Shown piece after piece: positions 14,856 to 24,256 of a DNA stretch of 38,460 nt. Under the pieces are notes generated by a model, which saw only the letters and a list, made by a program, of their open reading frames with translations, was not told where the DNA came from and did no database searches. Positions within the stretch are counted from its first letter, which is position 1. Each line of letters starts with the position of its first letter. Made by a program: the position numbers and the translations under genes. The DNA lies in IMG/VR virus record IMGVR_UViG_3300003323_000777, positions 1 through 38,460 of that record; one strand, written 5' to 3'. Source of the DNA: a virus.

Positions 14856-15566
14856 ATGGCAACTTATGTACGTGATATTATTACTGCATCTTTGCAGGAT
14901 TTAGGTGTGATCGCATCGGACGAGGTTCCGAGTTCTGCGGATTCGGATGTATGCCTCAAATCTCTTAATAGGCTAATACAATCATGGCAAAATGATAGCC
15001 TGATGATTTATAGTATATTGAACCAAATTTTCCCATTTGTATCTGGTCAAGGTGTTTATACGATTGGTCCTGGGGGGAATTTTAATACACAGCGCCCAGT
15101 AGAAATTGTTGATGCATACGTAAGAGATCAATTTGGCAATGATTACCCAATGTATATCTCGAACCAAGAAGAATATAGCGAAATTATCACCAAATATACT
15201 CAGTCTCCCTTACCGACGGTGATGTATCCCGATGGCAATTATCCTTTAGTAAATCTTACTTTTTGGCCCATCCCAGACGGGGGTGGATATTCAGCTAATC
15301 TATGGATGTGGCAGAAGATACAAGAATTTACTTCCATTAATGACACTGTTGTATTGCCCCCAGGTTATGAAAGAGCATTTGAATTTAATTTGGCTGTGGA
15401 AGTAGCTCCAAAGTTTGGCAAGACAGTTTCTCAAGACATATTAAGAATTGCTACGGATAGCAAGGTTGAGATTGAGCGCACAAATTACGTGGATAATCAA
15501 ATTAGATTTGATCCAACCTTAACAGAGCGCGGACGTGTATTTAACTGGTTGTCTGGTGGGTATTAA
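14856..15566 (+). CDS. head-to-tail adaptor (P22 gp4-like)
   Basis: 236 residues (P22 gp4 has 166; this subfamily is longer). The N-terminus VRDIITASLQDLGVIASDE, then CLKSLNRLIQSWQ, and the later RPVEIVDAYVRD match the P22_Tail-4 family. LPPGYERAFEFNLAVEVAP is a second shared block. It would attach under the portal ring after packaging. It is followed 3 bp later by the gp10-like gene. Confidence 0.88.
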   Translation: MATYVRDIITASLQDLGVIASDEVPSSADSDVCLKSLNRLIQSWQNDSLMIYSILNQIFPFVSGQGVYTIGPGGNFNTQRPVEIVDAYVRDQFGNDYPMYISNQEEYSEIITKYTQSPLPTVMYPDGNYPLVNLTFWPIPDGGGYSANLWMWQKIQEFTSINDTVVLPPGYERAFEFNLAVEVAPKFGKTVSQDILRIATDSKVEIERTNYVDNQIRFDPTLTERGRVFNWLSGGY

Positions 15567-15569
15567 CCC

Positions 15570-17015
15570 ATGGTGGAAAAGTATTTTCCATTTGTAGGGC
15601 CGAGCTATGAAGAACGCGTCATTAACTTTGACGCACAGCGTTCTGTGAATTTATATCCCATAAAAAGTATGACAGGTGATAGTAAAACGCCTTTTATGCT
15701 TGGAAGTACACCGGGATTAAAGGTATTTTGTGATCTAGTAAGTGGGCCTATTAAAGGATGCTATACAGTTAAAGGACGCTCATTCTTTGTAACTGGAAAA
15801 TATCTATTTGAAGTTTTTGTAGATGGAACGTTTACAAATTTGGGGTCAGTTGTTTTTTCAAACTCCTTAGTTTCTATCACTGATAATGGATTACAGATTT
15901 GCATCGTTGGGGGAGATAATGGTTATGTATTTACTTTGGCTACCAATGAGTTAGTCCAGATAACAAGCGATGGTTGGAATGGTGCTGATACGGTTACGTT
16001 TCTGGATGGATATGGTATTTTCAATTGGCCCGGTACTTCTAAATATTATATTAGCGCACTATACGATTTTACAACTTTTGATCCCACAATGGTATCAAGC
16101 GTCGCGAGTTCAACAAATGATGTGGTTGCGGTGGTGGCACTTCACCAAAACGTATGGGTTCTAGGTACTCAGACAGTCGAGATTGAATATGATTCTGGAA
16201 ATGTTAACTTTCCATTTCAGCGTATTCAGGGAGCATTTATTGAATACGGATGCATTGCGCCATATTCTGTAGTCCGTGCAGCAAACACTCTATTTTGGTT
16301 AGGGCAGGATCAAACAGGCCAAGGAAGTGTTTGGATGGCTCAAGGATATGAGCCCCAAAAGATCTCTACCGATGCAATCGAGTTTTATATTCAGCAATTT
16401 GTTCATAATCTGGATGGCGCGTCCGGATGGTCTTATCAAGAAGAGGGACATTTCTTTTATGTACTTAATATACCAGGTGCATCTTCCACTCTTGTATATG
16501 ATGTAACATTGGGTCAATGGCATGAAAGAGCTTATTTTAATGCATTAACGGGTAAGTATGAGCGTCAGCGTCAGAATTGTCAGACATTTAATTTCAATCA
16601 ACAGCTTATTGGTGATTACAATAGTGGTAAAATTTACGTGCAAAGTCTGAATTACTATGATGATGCGGGTGATTTGATACGTCGTATGCGTGTAGCCCCA
16701 CATATTACGAGCAATCTTGATTATGTTTTTTATAATTCGTTTCAGGTTGATATGGAAACTGGGGTAGGCGTGGATGGTATTGATGGTTCTCAAAACACGG
16801 ATCCTCAACTTATGATGAGGTATTCAAATGATGGTGGTTATACTTGGTCAAATGAGATTTGGATGAGTATGGGAAAAATAGGCCAATATAAATGGCGTGC
16901 CCGAACGACTCGTATTGGAAGAGCACGAGACAGGGTGTTTGAAGTATCTTGTATGTCAAATGTGCCAGTTAATTTGCTCGGTGCAGTTATTGATGCAGAA
17001 CCAGGAATATCTTAA
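15570..17015 (+). CDS. packaged-DNA stabilisation / tail hub protein (P22 gp10-like)
   Basis: 481 residues, close to the 472 of P22 gp10. It opens with FPFVGPSYEERVINFDAQRS and VNLYP, the Phage_stabilise signature, and continues as a beta-propeller-like body with FWLGQDQTGQGSVW and a C-terminal RWSNDGGYTWS-like segment (RYSNDGGYTWSNEIW). gp10 closes the portal channel below gp4. TAATG overlap with the next gene. Confidence 0.92.
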   Translation: MVEKYFPFVGPSYEERVINFDAQRSVNLYPIKSMTGDSKTPFMLGSTPGLKVFCDLVSGPIKGCYTVKGRSFFVTGKYLFEVFVDGTFTNLGSVVFSNSLVSITDNGLQICIVGGDNGYVFTLATNELVQITSDGWNGADTVTFLDGYGIFNWPGTSKYYISALYDFTTFDPTMVSSVASSTNDVVAVVALHQNVWVLGTQTVEIEYDSGNVNFPFQRIQGAFIEYGCIAPYSVVRAANTLFWLGQDQTGQGSVWMAQGYEPQKISTDAIEFYIQQFVHNLDGASGWSYQEEGHFFYVLNIPGASSTLVYDVTLGQWHERAYFNALTGKYERQRQNCQTFNFNQQLIGDYNSGKIYVQSLNYYDDAGDLIRRMRVAPHITSNLDYVFYNSFQVDMETGVGVDGIDGSQNTDPQLMMRYSNDGGYTWSNEIWMSMGKIGQYKWRARTTRIGRARDRVFEVSCMSNVPVNLLGAVIDAEPGIS

Positions 17016-17311
17016 TGACCAATATTTTATCTCAGCCACCTGTAAAAAGTCCAGTTACGCTTCCCACAGGATCAATCGCCCCTGTTTGGAATCAATGGTT
17101 CCAAATTATATTTAGTATTCTAGGTGGACAAGGTTTAGCTCAGTTAGAATCATTAACGATCACATCTAATCAGATTATTATTCAAAACTCTCAAACTCCT
17201 GCGACTTCTTCTTCGCCTGGAGAAGAGGGCACGATTTGTTGGGATACCAATTATGTATATGTTTGTATCGCCGAAAATACATGGAAACGGATAGGAATCA
17301 GTACTTGGTGA
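17015..17311 (+). CDS. small tail-associated protein (98 aa)
   Basis: 98 residues. It has VKSPVTLPTGSIAPVWNQWF and a C-terminus GTICWDTNYVYVCIAENTWK that recurs in phage fibre and needle proteins. It is translationally coupled to the gp10-like gene and occupies roughly the position of P22 gene 26 (tail needle), but lacks a needle's long coiled coil. Role unresolved. Confidence 0.75.
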   Translation: MTNILSQPPVKSPVTLPTGSIAPVWNQWFQIIFSILGGQGLAQLESLTITSNQIIIQNSQTPATSSSPGEEGTICWDTNYVYVCIAENTWKRIGISTW

Positions 17312-17380
17312 TTGACTTATAAAGGTAAATTATTTATTATTTGGATAACGTGTCACGCTTCGGCGGCTATCGCGGCAAAC
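17312..17380 (+). promoter_or_regulatory. late intergenic promoter and leader, copy B (upstream of GNAT gene)
   Basis: TTGACT (17312-17317) and TATTAT (17335-17340), 17 bp apart, form a good sigma70 promoter. The predicted start is at about 17347, where the shared leader begins: ACGTGT, a hairpin CGC-TTCG-GCG (UUCG tetraloop), then GCTATCGCGGC. It ends 16 nt before ATG 17397. This is the clearest promoter of the three copies. Confidence 0.65.
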
Positions 17381-17396
17381 ATCTGGATTGCAAGCG

Positions 17397-17897
17397 ATGC
17401 TGACCTATAAAGTAGAAAAATGGACTGACACTGTTGATGATAGCCGTTGGCTTTGGCCACTTCATTATGAAGAAGCAAGTGTCGATAAGGGCGTTGTTCC
17501 TCTCGAAGTAAATGAAGAAGAATTCAGGGCCATGGATCAAATTGGCCAGATGCACTGTGTTACTGTAAGAGATACAGAAACATGTGGTGAATGTGGTAAA
17601 TGCGATAATTCTGAAAAAGGTAAAATTGTAGGATATTGCTGGGCAGTTTTGCGACCACATCTTCATTATAAATCTATGTTATGCGCATATTTCGATGCTT
17701 ATTTTCTTCATCCAGATTATCGCGATGGGTTCAATGGCGTAAAATTATTCCAGGTGATGGAAGAAACGCTAGCAAAGATTGGCGTTCAAAAGATGTTCAC
17801 CTTTACAAAGCTTCATAATCATAAAGGTCCTGTATTTGAATATTTGGGATGGAAACCTGTTGAAACAACATATGCTAAACGTATTGGAGCTCGGTGA
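17397..17897 (+). CDS. GNAT-like N-acetyltransferase
   Basis: About 166 residues. YCWAVLRPHLHYKSMLCAYFDAYFLHPDYRD is the central strand pair of phage GNAT proteins (only part quoted by motif: AYFLHP), followed by GVKLFQVMEETLAKIGVQKMF and EYLGWKPVE. A CxxCxxC-like TETCGECGKCD insertion (about 60-70) may bind metal. Such GNATs are often encoded next to tail and ejection genes; the substrate is not known. ATG 17397 is preferred over TTG 17388. It overlaps the next gene (TGATG). Confidence 0.82.
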   Translation: MLTYKVEKWTDTVDDSRWLWPLHYEEASVDKGVVPLEVNEEEFRAMDQIGQMHCVTVRDTETCGECGKCDNSEKGKIVGYCWAVLRPHLHYKSMLCAYFDAYFLHPDYRDGFNGVKLFQVMEETLAKIGVQKMFTFTKLHNHKGPVFEYLGWKPVETTYAKRIGAR

Positions 17898-18661
17898 TGG
17901 GTGGAATTGTAGGAGCTGTCGCAGGTCCAGTTATCGGCGGAATATTCGGAAATAGTGCTGCGAATACACAGGCAGATGCAGCCAATAATGCATCCGATCT
18001 ACAAAGATATATTTTTGATCTTCAAAACTCTCAACAAGCTCCTTATCGGGAGGCAGGTTATGGCGGTCTTTCAAATTTAGCCTATCTGCTTGGTACTGGG
18101 CCGCAAGGAGGATTACAAGCACCCGATCAAAATGGAAATCAAACGACCTACGTACCTAATACTTCTTTGGGTGCATATGGGAGTTTAGCACAGCCATTTA
18201 CTTTGGATCAGTTCCATGAAGATCCGGGTTATCAATTTATGCTTCAGCAAGGGCAGCAAGCTCTAAAAGCTAGTCAGGCTGCCAATGGAACACTATTGTC
18301 GGGAGCTGGACTAAAAGGACTTGATGCGTATACACAAGGACTTGCATCGCAAGAATATCAACAGGCCTTTAATAATTATAATACTAATCAAACCAATCTT
18401 TATAATCGACTAGCGGGATTATCTGGAACGGGACAAACAGCGAATGCACAAACTGGAGCTGCTGCACAGAATTATGGAAACCAAGCTGGGAATTATATTA
18501 CTCAAGCTGGAAGTGCGAATGCAGCCGGTCAATTGGCGACGGGAACCGGATTATCCAATTTAGCAGCTAATTTAGGAAGTGCGTGGAGTACAGGCTTAAA
18601 TACGCCTGCTCAAGGAATGGCGAGTTCTTTTAACGGCAGTCCTATCAATTGGAATAGCTGA
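17897..18661 (+). CDS. ejection (internal virion) protein 1
   Basis: 254 residues. The N-terminal GGIVGAVAGPVIGGIFGNSA is a hydrophobic Gly-rich helix, followed by QAPYREAGYGGLSNLAYLL, DQFHEDPGYQFMLQQGQQAL and NGTLLSGAGLKGLDAY, a series common to proteins of podovirus ejection modules. The first of three adjacent genes of this kind, in the place of P22 genes 7, 20 and 16. It would leave the capsid with the DNA and help form the channel across the host envelope. Confidence 0.8.
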   Translation: MGGIVGAVAGPVIGGIFGNSAANTQADAANNASDLQRYIFDLQNSQQAPYREAGYGGLSNLAYLLGTGPQGGLQAPDQNGNQTTYVPNTSLGAYGSLAQPFTLDQFHEDPGYQFMLQQGQQALKASQAANGTLLSGAGLKGLDAYTQGLASQEYQQAFNNYNTNQTNLYNRLAGLSGTGQTANAQTGAAAQNYGNQAGNYITQAGSANAAGQLATGTGLSNLAANLGSAWSTGLNTPAQGMASSFNGSPINWNS

Positions 18662-20040
18662 TGGCGCTTGATCCTACCATCCTTGCAATGACAGCTAATC
18701 CGCAAGCAGCGGCATTGGAGAATGCACAGCGTCAGGCGCAGATACAAAATCTTCAACAGGTAAATCAAGCCCAACCTCAGTTACTACAAAATCAAATTCA
18801 GCAGGGTCAGTTAGCTAATCAGGAAGCACAACAAACAAATGCCGTTCGCCCTCAGTTATTACAAAATCAAGTTACGTCAGGACAACTTGCCAACCAACAA
18901 TCTGCTTTAGTAAATGCATATGCACAGCATAATGCAGTAGGGCAATTATTGAGTAGTGCAGTTGATGAACCGTCATATCAACATACAAAACAAATTGCTG
19001 CTCAAATGGGAATTGATACGAGTCAATTGCCACAAAATTTTGATCCTAATTTTATTGCACAGGCTAAGCAAAATTGGCTAACGACTGATCAACAATTAAA
19101 ACAGCAAGAAATGAATATCCAATCCGGAGCTTATCTCTATGGAAATTCGTCTCCGAATTCTGGTAATATTCCATCTGGATCTGGAAATCCACAAGTACAA
19201 CAATCGCCTTCTAATTCGATAACAGACGTATTCCCTAATTTGAATCCTGCATTTGCAGCTCGTGCACAAGCAATTATTGAAGGACGAGATCAGCTAAGCA
19301 ATCGTGAGGCAGGAACGCCCATTGGCATTCAACTGAAGAATATCATTAATCAGGTTGATCCAAGCTTTGATTTTACAAATCCAACAGCCCGAGCAAAAGC
19401 TGCACAGGATTACGCACCTTCTGGTAAATCAGGACAGTCTATTAACGCTATTAATACCGTTCTTGGGCATTTGCAGACTCTACAGGAGCAAGGCCATGCA
19501 CTTAATAATGGCCCAATTCCTGCGTTAAATGCAGTTCAGAACTATGGATTGGAGCAACTAGGAGATGCAAGACCAGTTGCTTTTGATGCAACTAAAAAAG
19601 CAGTTGCTGATGAACTAACACGTGTATGGAGGCAATCAGGTGGTGCTCAATCTGATATTGAAGAAAAATTAAAATCTTTAAGCAATTCGCAATCTCCCGC
19701 TCAACTTGATGCTGTTATTAAAGATTTTGGGGATCTACTTTCATCTAAGCTAGATTCTCTAACCCAAAGTTATTCAAATACAATGGGTAATAAAGTTGCT
19801 CCTAAAGGGATTTTACAGCCCGATAAAGCAGCATTCCTTCAGAAATTGGGAGTAGATGTCAGTAATATTCCGCTGATGACTGGCACAGGGAAAGGTGCAT
19901 TACCAACATCACCGCCCAATAATGCTTTCCCTGATGTAAACTCATTGAAACCAGGAACAATTGTTAACGGTCAATTATTTTTAGGGGGAGACCCATCCCA
20001 ACAATCTAGTTGGAAGCAAGCAACGCAGGGAGGCAAATAA
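18661..20040 (+). CDS. ejection (internal virion) protein 2
   Basis: 459 residues. The N-terminal region is helical and Gln-rich with an internal duplication: QPQLLQNQIQQGQLANQ at about 39-55 and RPQLLQNQVTSGQLANQ at about 63-79. The middle has RAKAAQDYAPSGKSGQSINA and INTVLGHLQTLQEQ, a pattern that recurs in second-position ejection proteins. Start and stop are coupled to both neighbours (TGATG and TAATG). Function inferred from context. Confidence 0.78.
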   Translation: MALDPTILAMTANPQAAALENAQRQAQIQNLQQVNQAQPQLLQNQIQQGQLANQEAQQTNAVRPQLLQNQVTSGQLANQQSALVNAYAQHNAVGQLLSSAVDEPSYQHTKQIAAQMGIDTSQLPQNFDPNFIAQAKQNWLTTDQQLKQQEMNIQSGAYLYGNSSPNSGNIPSGSGNPQVQQSPSNSITDVFPNLNPAFAARAQAIIEGRDQLSNREAGTPIGIQLKNIINQVDPSFDFTNPTARAKAAQDYAPSGKSGQSINAINTVLGHLQTLQEQGHALNNGPIPALNAVQNYGLEQLGDARPVAFDATKKAVADELTRVWRQSGGAQSDIEEKLKSLSNSQSPAQLDAVIKDFGDLLSSKLDSLTQSYSNTMGNKVAPKGILQPDKAAFLQKLGVDVSNIPLMTGTGKGALPTSPPNNAFPDVNSLKPGTIVNGQLFLGGDPSQQSSWKQATQGGK

Positions 20041-22079
20041 TGGCCGAAGCCGCAATGCAACCTTGGGATTATTACGCTTCTCAAAAGCCAGACGTACAGC
20101 CTGTAAACTTTGATGCCTTGGAAAAAGAAAATGGGCTGCCGTCAGGGTTATTGAATGCAGTAATGCAACAAGAATCCGGTGGTAATCCAAATGCAGTTTC
20201 TTCTAAAGGGGCCATGGGGCCATTCCAGCTTATGCAGGGTACAGCAAAGCAATTTGGAGTAACTGATCCAACAGATATTAATCAGGCGGCACCGGCAGCG
20301 GCCAAATATCTAGGTCAACTTAAGGATAAATTTGGGGGAAATCTAAACTCTGCATTAGCTGCTTATAATTGGGGTCCAGGAAATGTACAAAAGTATGGTT
20401 TATCCAGATTGCCGCCTGAAACAGCCAATTATGTTGCGAAGATTGGTGGTCAGTTCGCAGACCAGATTCAGCCATCGTCTCAGCCTAATTCGCCTCAACC
20501 GGCGGCGCAGAAAGCATCAAATATACAGCCATGGGATTATTATGCCTCCCTTAAAAATCAAACGGCAAATACTAACGAACCTTCTGATACGAAACAGCCG
20601 CCTACAGGTTCAGATTTAGGGGCTAAACCAGCATTTTATGGTGGGATTGTATCTGGCGCAATTCCATTTGGTAATAAAATTACAGCAGGAATAGGCGCTT
20701 TAACGGCTTCAGGTCTCCAGGGCTTAAATCAGGCGATTGGCAATGATGTACAAAACCCACAAACGATTGGCCAATATTATGATCAAATTCGTCAGAACCA
20801 AGCAGCTACTGAAGCCGCTCACCCGGCTGCAAATTTAGCTGGAGTGGGGACGGGCGCTGTGGCAACATTGCCTATATTTGGCGGTATAGGAGATGCACTT
20901 GCAGCAGGAAAATTCACGGCCCCCCTCGTTAATGCTCTTCGGCCTACTGAGGTGGCGCAAGATGCAGGGGCACTCGTCAAAGCAGGTAATTTGGCAGCCA
21001 ATATGGTTAAAGGCGGCCTTTCAGCTGCCCCAGTGGGGGCAATATATGGAGCAGGTCTTGCACCAGAAGGTCAAGAACTGCAGGGCGCAAGCAAGGGGGC
21101 TTTATTTAGTGGTGCTGTCGGCGCTGCCATTCCTGCTGCGAGTGCTGGTTTTTCAGCATTAAATAATGCACTTGGAAAAGATATTATACCTGCAGCATCT
21201 GAGTTGCGTGCTACAGCCGGAAAATTATATCAACAAGCTTCTGATAATGGCGGTATTCTAACACCAGAATTCTCTAATAACTTCATTGATGATATTAGCA
21301 AGTTAAAACCTCAGACTGAATTAGGGCAAGCCGTCACAGGTGAAACACCATTTACGCAAATGGTTGATAAGTTACAGGTAATAAAAAATAAACCTATCAC
21401 CTTAGATACAGCGCAAGAGATTGATGAAGCATTGGGTGATGCCATAGATTCTCAAATAGAAAATGGTCAATTGAATAAACAAGGTAAAAAACTACTTGAT
21501 CTTCAAACATCATTTAGAAATTCAATTGATAACGCTAATTCAGATCAGATAGTTGGAGGATCGGAGGGGTTTGATGCCCTCAAGGAGGCTCGAAAATATT
21601 GGGCCGCCAGTCGTCGTATGGATGATGTTGAACGAATTATTACAAGAGCACAATATTCTGATAATCCAGCCACTGCAATTAAATCTGGATTTAGAACCAT
21701 TTTAAGCAATCCCTCTCGGCTTCGTGGATTTTCTCAAGATGAAATTCAAGCAATGCAAAACGCCGCATCTGGAGGACCAATCGCTGAAACATTAAAAACT
21801 CTTGGAAGCGGCCTTATTCGAGTTTTTGCACCCTTCTCAGGAGCAGGATTGGTAGGAGATGCAGCTATCGCTGCGGGTTCAATGGCATCCAAAGATTTAT
21901 CGACGAAACTTGCCTTAAGTAAGGCATCTGATGTTGCTCAAGAAGTGGCTAATAGGGTTCAGCCAGTAGTTCGGCAACCATTATTAACCTGGCAAAATAC
22001 CTTAAAACTGCCCCCAGAAAAAGCCCAACAAATACTTTCTCAAATCGCTGCTCAGAAAGCAGCTGGAGGAAATCCATGA
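20040..22079 (+). CDS. ejection protein 3 with lytic transglycosylase domain
   Basis: About 679 residues from ATG 20040 (TAATG). An SLT domain lies near the N-terminus: LLNAVMQQESGGNPNAVS carries the catalytic Glu (about 45), SKGAMGPFQLMQGTA is motif II, and LAAYNWGPGNV motif III. QPWDYYAS occurs twice (about 8 and 164), bracketing this domain. Several Gly/Ala-rich hydrophobic segments follow (about 200-360), suited to membrane insertion. It should cut peptidoglycan locally so that DNA can enter, as T7 gp16 does. Confidence 0.88.
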   Translation: MAEAAMQPWDYYASQKPDVQPVNFDALEKENGLPSGLLNAVMQQESGGNPNAVSSKGAMGPFQLMQGTAKQFGVTDPTDINQAAPAAAKYLGQLKDKFGGNLNSALAAYNWGPGNVQKYGLSRLPPETANYVAKIGGQFADQIQPSSQPNSPQPAAQKASNIQPWDYYASLKNQTANTNEPSDTKQPPTGSDLGAKPAFYGGIVSGAIPFGNKITAGIGALTASGLQGLNQAIGNDVQNPQTIGQYYDQIRQNQAATEAAHPAANLAGVGTGAVATLPIFGGIGDALAAGKFTAPLVNALRPTEVAQDAGALVKAGNLAANMVKGGLSAAPVGAIYGAGLAPEGQELQGASKGALFSGAVGAAIPAASAGFSALNNALGKDIIPAASELRATAGKLYQQASDNGGILTPEFSNNFIDDISKLKPQTELGQAVTGETPFTQMVDKLQVIKNKPITLDTAQEIDEALGDAIDSQIENGQLNKQGKKLLDLQTSFRNSIDNANSDQIVGGSEGFDALKEARKYWAASRRMDDVERIITRAQYSDNPATAIKSGFRTILSNPSRLRGFSQDEIQAMQNAASGGPIAETLKTLGSGLIRVFAPFSGAGLVGDAAIAAGSMASKDLSTKLALSKASDVAQEVANRVQPVVRQPLLTWQNTLKLPPEKAQQILSQIAAQKAAGGNP

Positions 22080-23710
22080 CAACTAAATATCTTTCTCCAA
22101 ATCCCAAATTCCAAGCATTTGATTCCGATGGAAATCCATTAGTTGGTGGTAAACTTTATACCTATGGGGCAGGAGGGTCTACTCCTTTGGCCACTTATAC
22201 GGATTCCACAGGCGCTAGTGCAAATTCTAATCCTATTATTCTAGATGCGAATGGCGAAGCCAACGTTTGGTTGAGTAATGCTGCTTATAAATTTACATTG
22301 AAAGATGCAAACGATGTTTTGCAATGGACTGTTGATAACATTATTGGCGTAGGATTTGTTCAGGCTAATATTGTTTATTGGGGAGCCACAAGTTCAGGCT
22401 CGGCAAATGCACAAACAATCATTACAAATCCTCAATTCACTACTTATCAGACACCTTTGATCATTTCATTTATTTCTGGGTTTAATAATACGGGTCCGAC
22501 CACAATTAATGCAAATAGCTTAGGAGCGGTTAATATTTTAAAGGAAAGCACAAGTGGTCCAGTACCACTTACAGGTGGTGAGATTATAGAAGGAAATATC
22601 TATCAACTCTCATTTGATGGAACGGATTTCCAAATTTTAAACTCTCCGTCTAATTTTCCAGGTGCAGAAACTACAGTTGCAAGTGCCACTACGACGAGCA
22701 TTTCAAATCATAATACAAATGCTATTGCGATCAGCGGCACAACTACCATTACTTCATTCGGGACATCTGGAGATTCAACAAGCGCTTTTTATTTTTTAAG
22801 GTTCACGGGAAGTCTAACCTTAACGAATAATGCTACCTCTTTAATATTGCCTGGAGGCGCAAATATTGTGACGCAAGCCGGTGATACGGCGATTGTTCAG
22901 GATCTAGGAAGCAATAATTGGAAGGTAACGCAATACACTCGCGTAAATGGATCTCCCATTTTGCCGTCTGGAGTACAGGGGCAATTTAAGAATTTGAAAA
23001 CTGCGTGGGCTAGTAATACCACATTAACAATTACAGCAGATCAGATTACTTTATATGCCCCTACATTGCCTGCATGGCTTACGGTTTCTACAGTTAATCT
23101 TACAAATACTATTTCGACGTCAGGGGCGAATGGTTTAGACACTGGGAGTGTAGCAAATTCTACGTGGTATTATTCTTATGTGATTTATAATCCTACCACT
23201 TTAACGACTGCGTCTTTGATATCCTTAAGTTCTACTGCTCCTACATTGCCAAGTGGTTATACATATTTTGCAAGGGTTGGGTCATTTATTACTGATGGAA
23301 GTGCGCATATTGTTGGTTTTACACAAAAGGGAAAATCAATCCAATATATGGTCGGAAGCAATGCCTCTCTACCACAAGCTGCATCTGGTCCGAGCGGCAG
23401 TGTAAGTGTTCCTACATGGACAGCAGTTTCTATTTCTAGTTTCATACCTCCTACAACTTCTAAAATAACAGTCATGTTATTCAGCGGTAGTACTAACTCT
23501 AACGCAATGGCTGCACCAAATAATAATTATGGTGCGGCTGGAAGCACAACAAATCCTCCTCCATTATCATTAGCTGGAACGCAATCAGCCGGTATTTATA
23601 GTAATAATATTATGGGGACATTTGTATGCGAGCAAACATCTAATTTTTACTATGCATCCACTGCGGCTACATCTGGCTTATATGTGGTCAATTATGAAGA
23701 TAACATATAG
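22076..23710 (+). CDS. tail fibre / spike with head-binding N-terminus
   Basis: 544 residues. The N-terminal NPKFQAFDSDGNPLVGGKLY, then TYTDSTGASANSNPIILDAN and AYKFTLKDANDVLQWTVDNI in order, are those of podovirus fibre virion-binding domains. The rest is a Thr/Ser/Asn-rich beta-structure with ISGTTTITSFGTSGDSTSAF repeats and a C-terminal GSVSVPTWTAVSIS domain. It overlaps the upstream gene (ATGA) and is followed by a small chaperone-like gene. The C-terminal part likely contacts the host surface. Confidence 0.85.
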   Translation: MTTKYLSPNPKFQAFDSDGNPLVGGKLYTYGAGGSTPLATYTDSTGASANSNPIILDANGEANVWLSNAAYKFTLKDANDVLQWTVDNIIGVGFVQANIVYWGATSSGSANAQTIITNPQFTTYQTPLIISFISGFNNTGPTTINANSLGAVNILKESTSGPVPLTGGEIIEGNIYQLSFDGTDFQILNSPSNFPGAETTVASATTTSISNHNTNAIAISGTTTITSFGTSGDSTSAFYFLRFTGSLTLTNNATSLILPGGANIVTQAGDTAIVQDLGSNNWKVTQYTRVNGSPILPSGVQGQFKNLKTAWASNTTLTITADQITLYAPTLPAWLTVSTVNLTNTISTSGANGLDTGSVANSTWYYSYVIYNPTTLTTASLISLSSTAPTLPSGYTYFARVGSFITDGSAHIVGFTQKGKSIQYMVGSNASLPQAASGPSGSVSVPTWTAVSISSFIPPTTSKITVMLFSGSTNSNAMAAPNNNYGAAGSTTNPPPLSLAGTQSAGIYSNNIMGTFVCEQTSNFYYASTAATSGLYVVNYEDNI

Positions 23711-23718
23711 GAGGAAAC

Positions 23719-24006
23719 ATGTTTTGTTATTTTAATAATGGCCTATCTTTTAAATCAGTCGAATCTGATTATGTAGCGCAATCAGGGGAAGTCTTGTTCT
23801 CTTCATATGCGACTTCTGAAGAGCTGAAATTAGCTTTTCCAGAATATAATTCCGCTTCCAGTATCTTATCTATAAAACTTCAAATTATAGCTCTAGAGGA
23901 TATGCAAACCGATAGAAGAATTAGAGAAGCAATTCTTGGCACTGATAATGGATGGCTCGCAAATCTTAACTCACAGATTGCCTCCCTTAGATCCCAATTA
24001 TCATAA
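23719..24006 (+). CDS. small tail-fibre chaperone-like protein (95 aa)
   Basis: 95 residues opening with CYFNNGLSFKSVESDY, then QSGEVLFSSYATSEEL and AFPEY, the same opening layout as small tail fibre assembly proteins (YYF....., GE..., ...LraaFP.Y). The C-terminal half is helical (RRIREAILGTDNGWLANLNS). It lies directly behind the fibre gene with GGAGG. Chaperone role inferred from position and pattern. Confidence 0.65.
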   Translation: MFCYFNNGLSFKSVESDYVAQSGEVLFSSYATSEELKLAFPEYNSASSILSIKLQIIALEDMQTDRRIREAILGTDNGWLANLNSQIASLRSQLS

Positions 24007-24013
24007 GAATCAT

Positions 24014-24087
24014 TTGACAGGGTAAACATCATAGGATAATTTTTATAAATCTGACGTGTAACGCATATTTGCGGCAATCGCGCTGAC
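24014..24087 (+). promoter_or_regulatory. late intergenic promoter and leader, copy C
   Basis: TTGACA (24014-24019) with GATAAT (24035-24040) at a short 15-bp spacing. The shared leader follows at 24054: ACGTGT, hairpin CGCA-TATT-TGCG (about 24062-24073), then GCAATCGCG. Compared with copy A the fourth stem pair is A-T instead of T-A, a compensatory change. It ends 22 nt before ATG 24110. Confidence 0.55.
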
Positions 24088-24109
24088 TCAACAAGTTGGG
24101 ACTGCGACG

Positions 24110-24256
24110 ATGCCACTAAAGAAAACACCATCAAAAAAAGCATTTTCATATAACGTTAAAACAGAAATGGATGCGGGAAAACCGCAGAAACAGGCTGTTG
24201 CAATTGCTTACAACGTAAGGCGGAAAGCCGCTGATAAAAAAGGCGGAAAGAAATGA
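24110..24256 (+). CDS. small basic phage protein (48 aa)
   Basis: The protein MPLKKTPSKKAFSYNVKTEM continues DAGKPQKQAVAIAYNV and ends Lys-rich. Near-identical small proteins (KK.SSK.A...N...E...GKP.KQA.AIAY) occur in many phages in tail or lysis regions; their function is unknown. The conserved pattern supports a real gene despite its size. ATGA overlap with the next gene. Confidence 0.85.
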   Translation: MPLKKTPSKKAFSYNVKTEMDAGKPQKQAVAIAYNVRRKAADKKGGKK

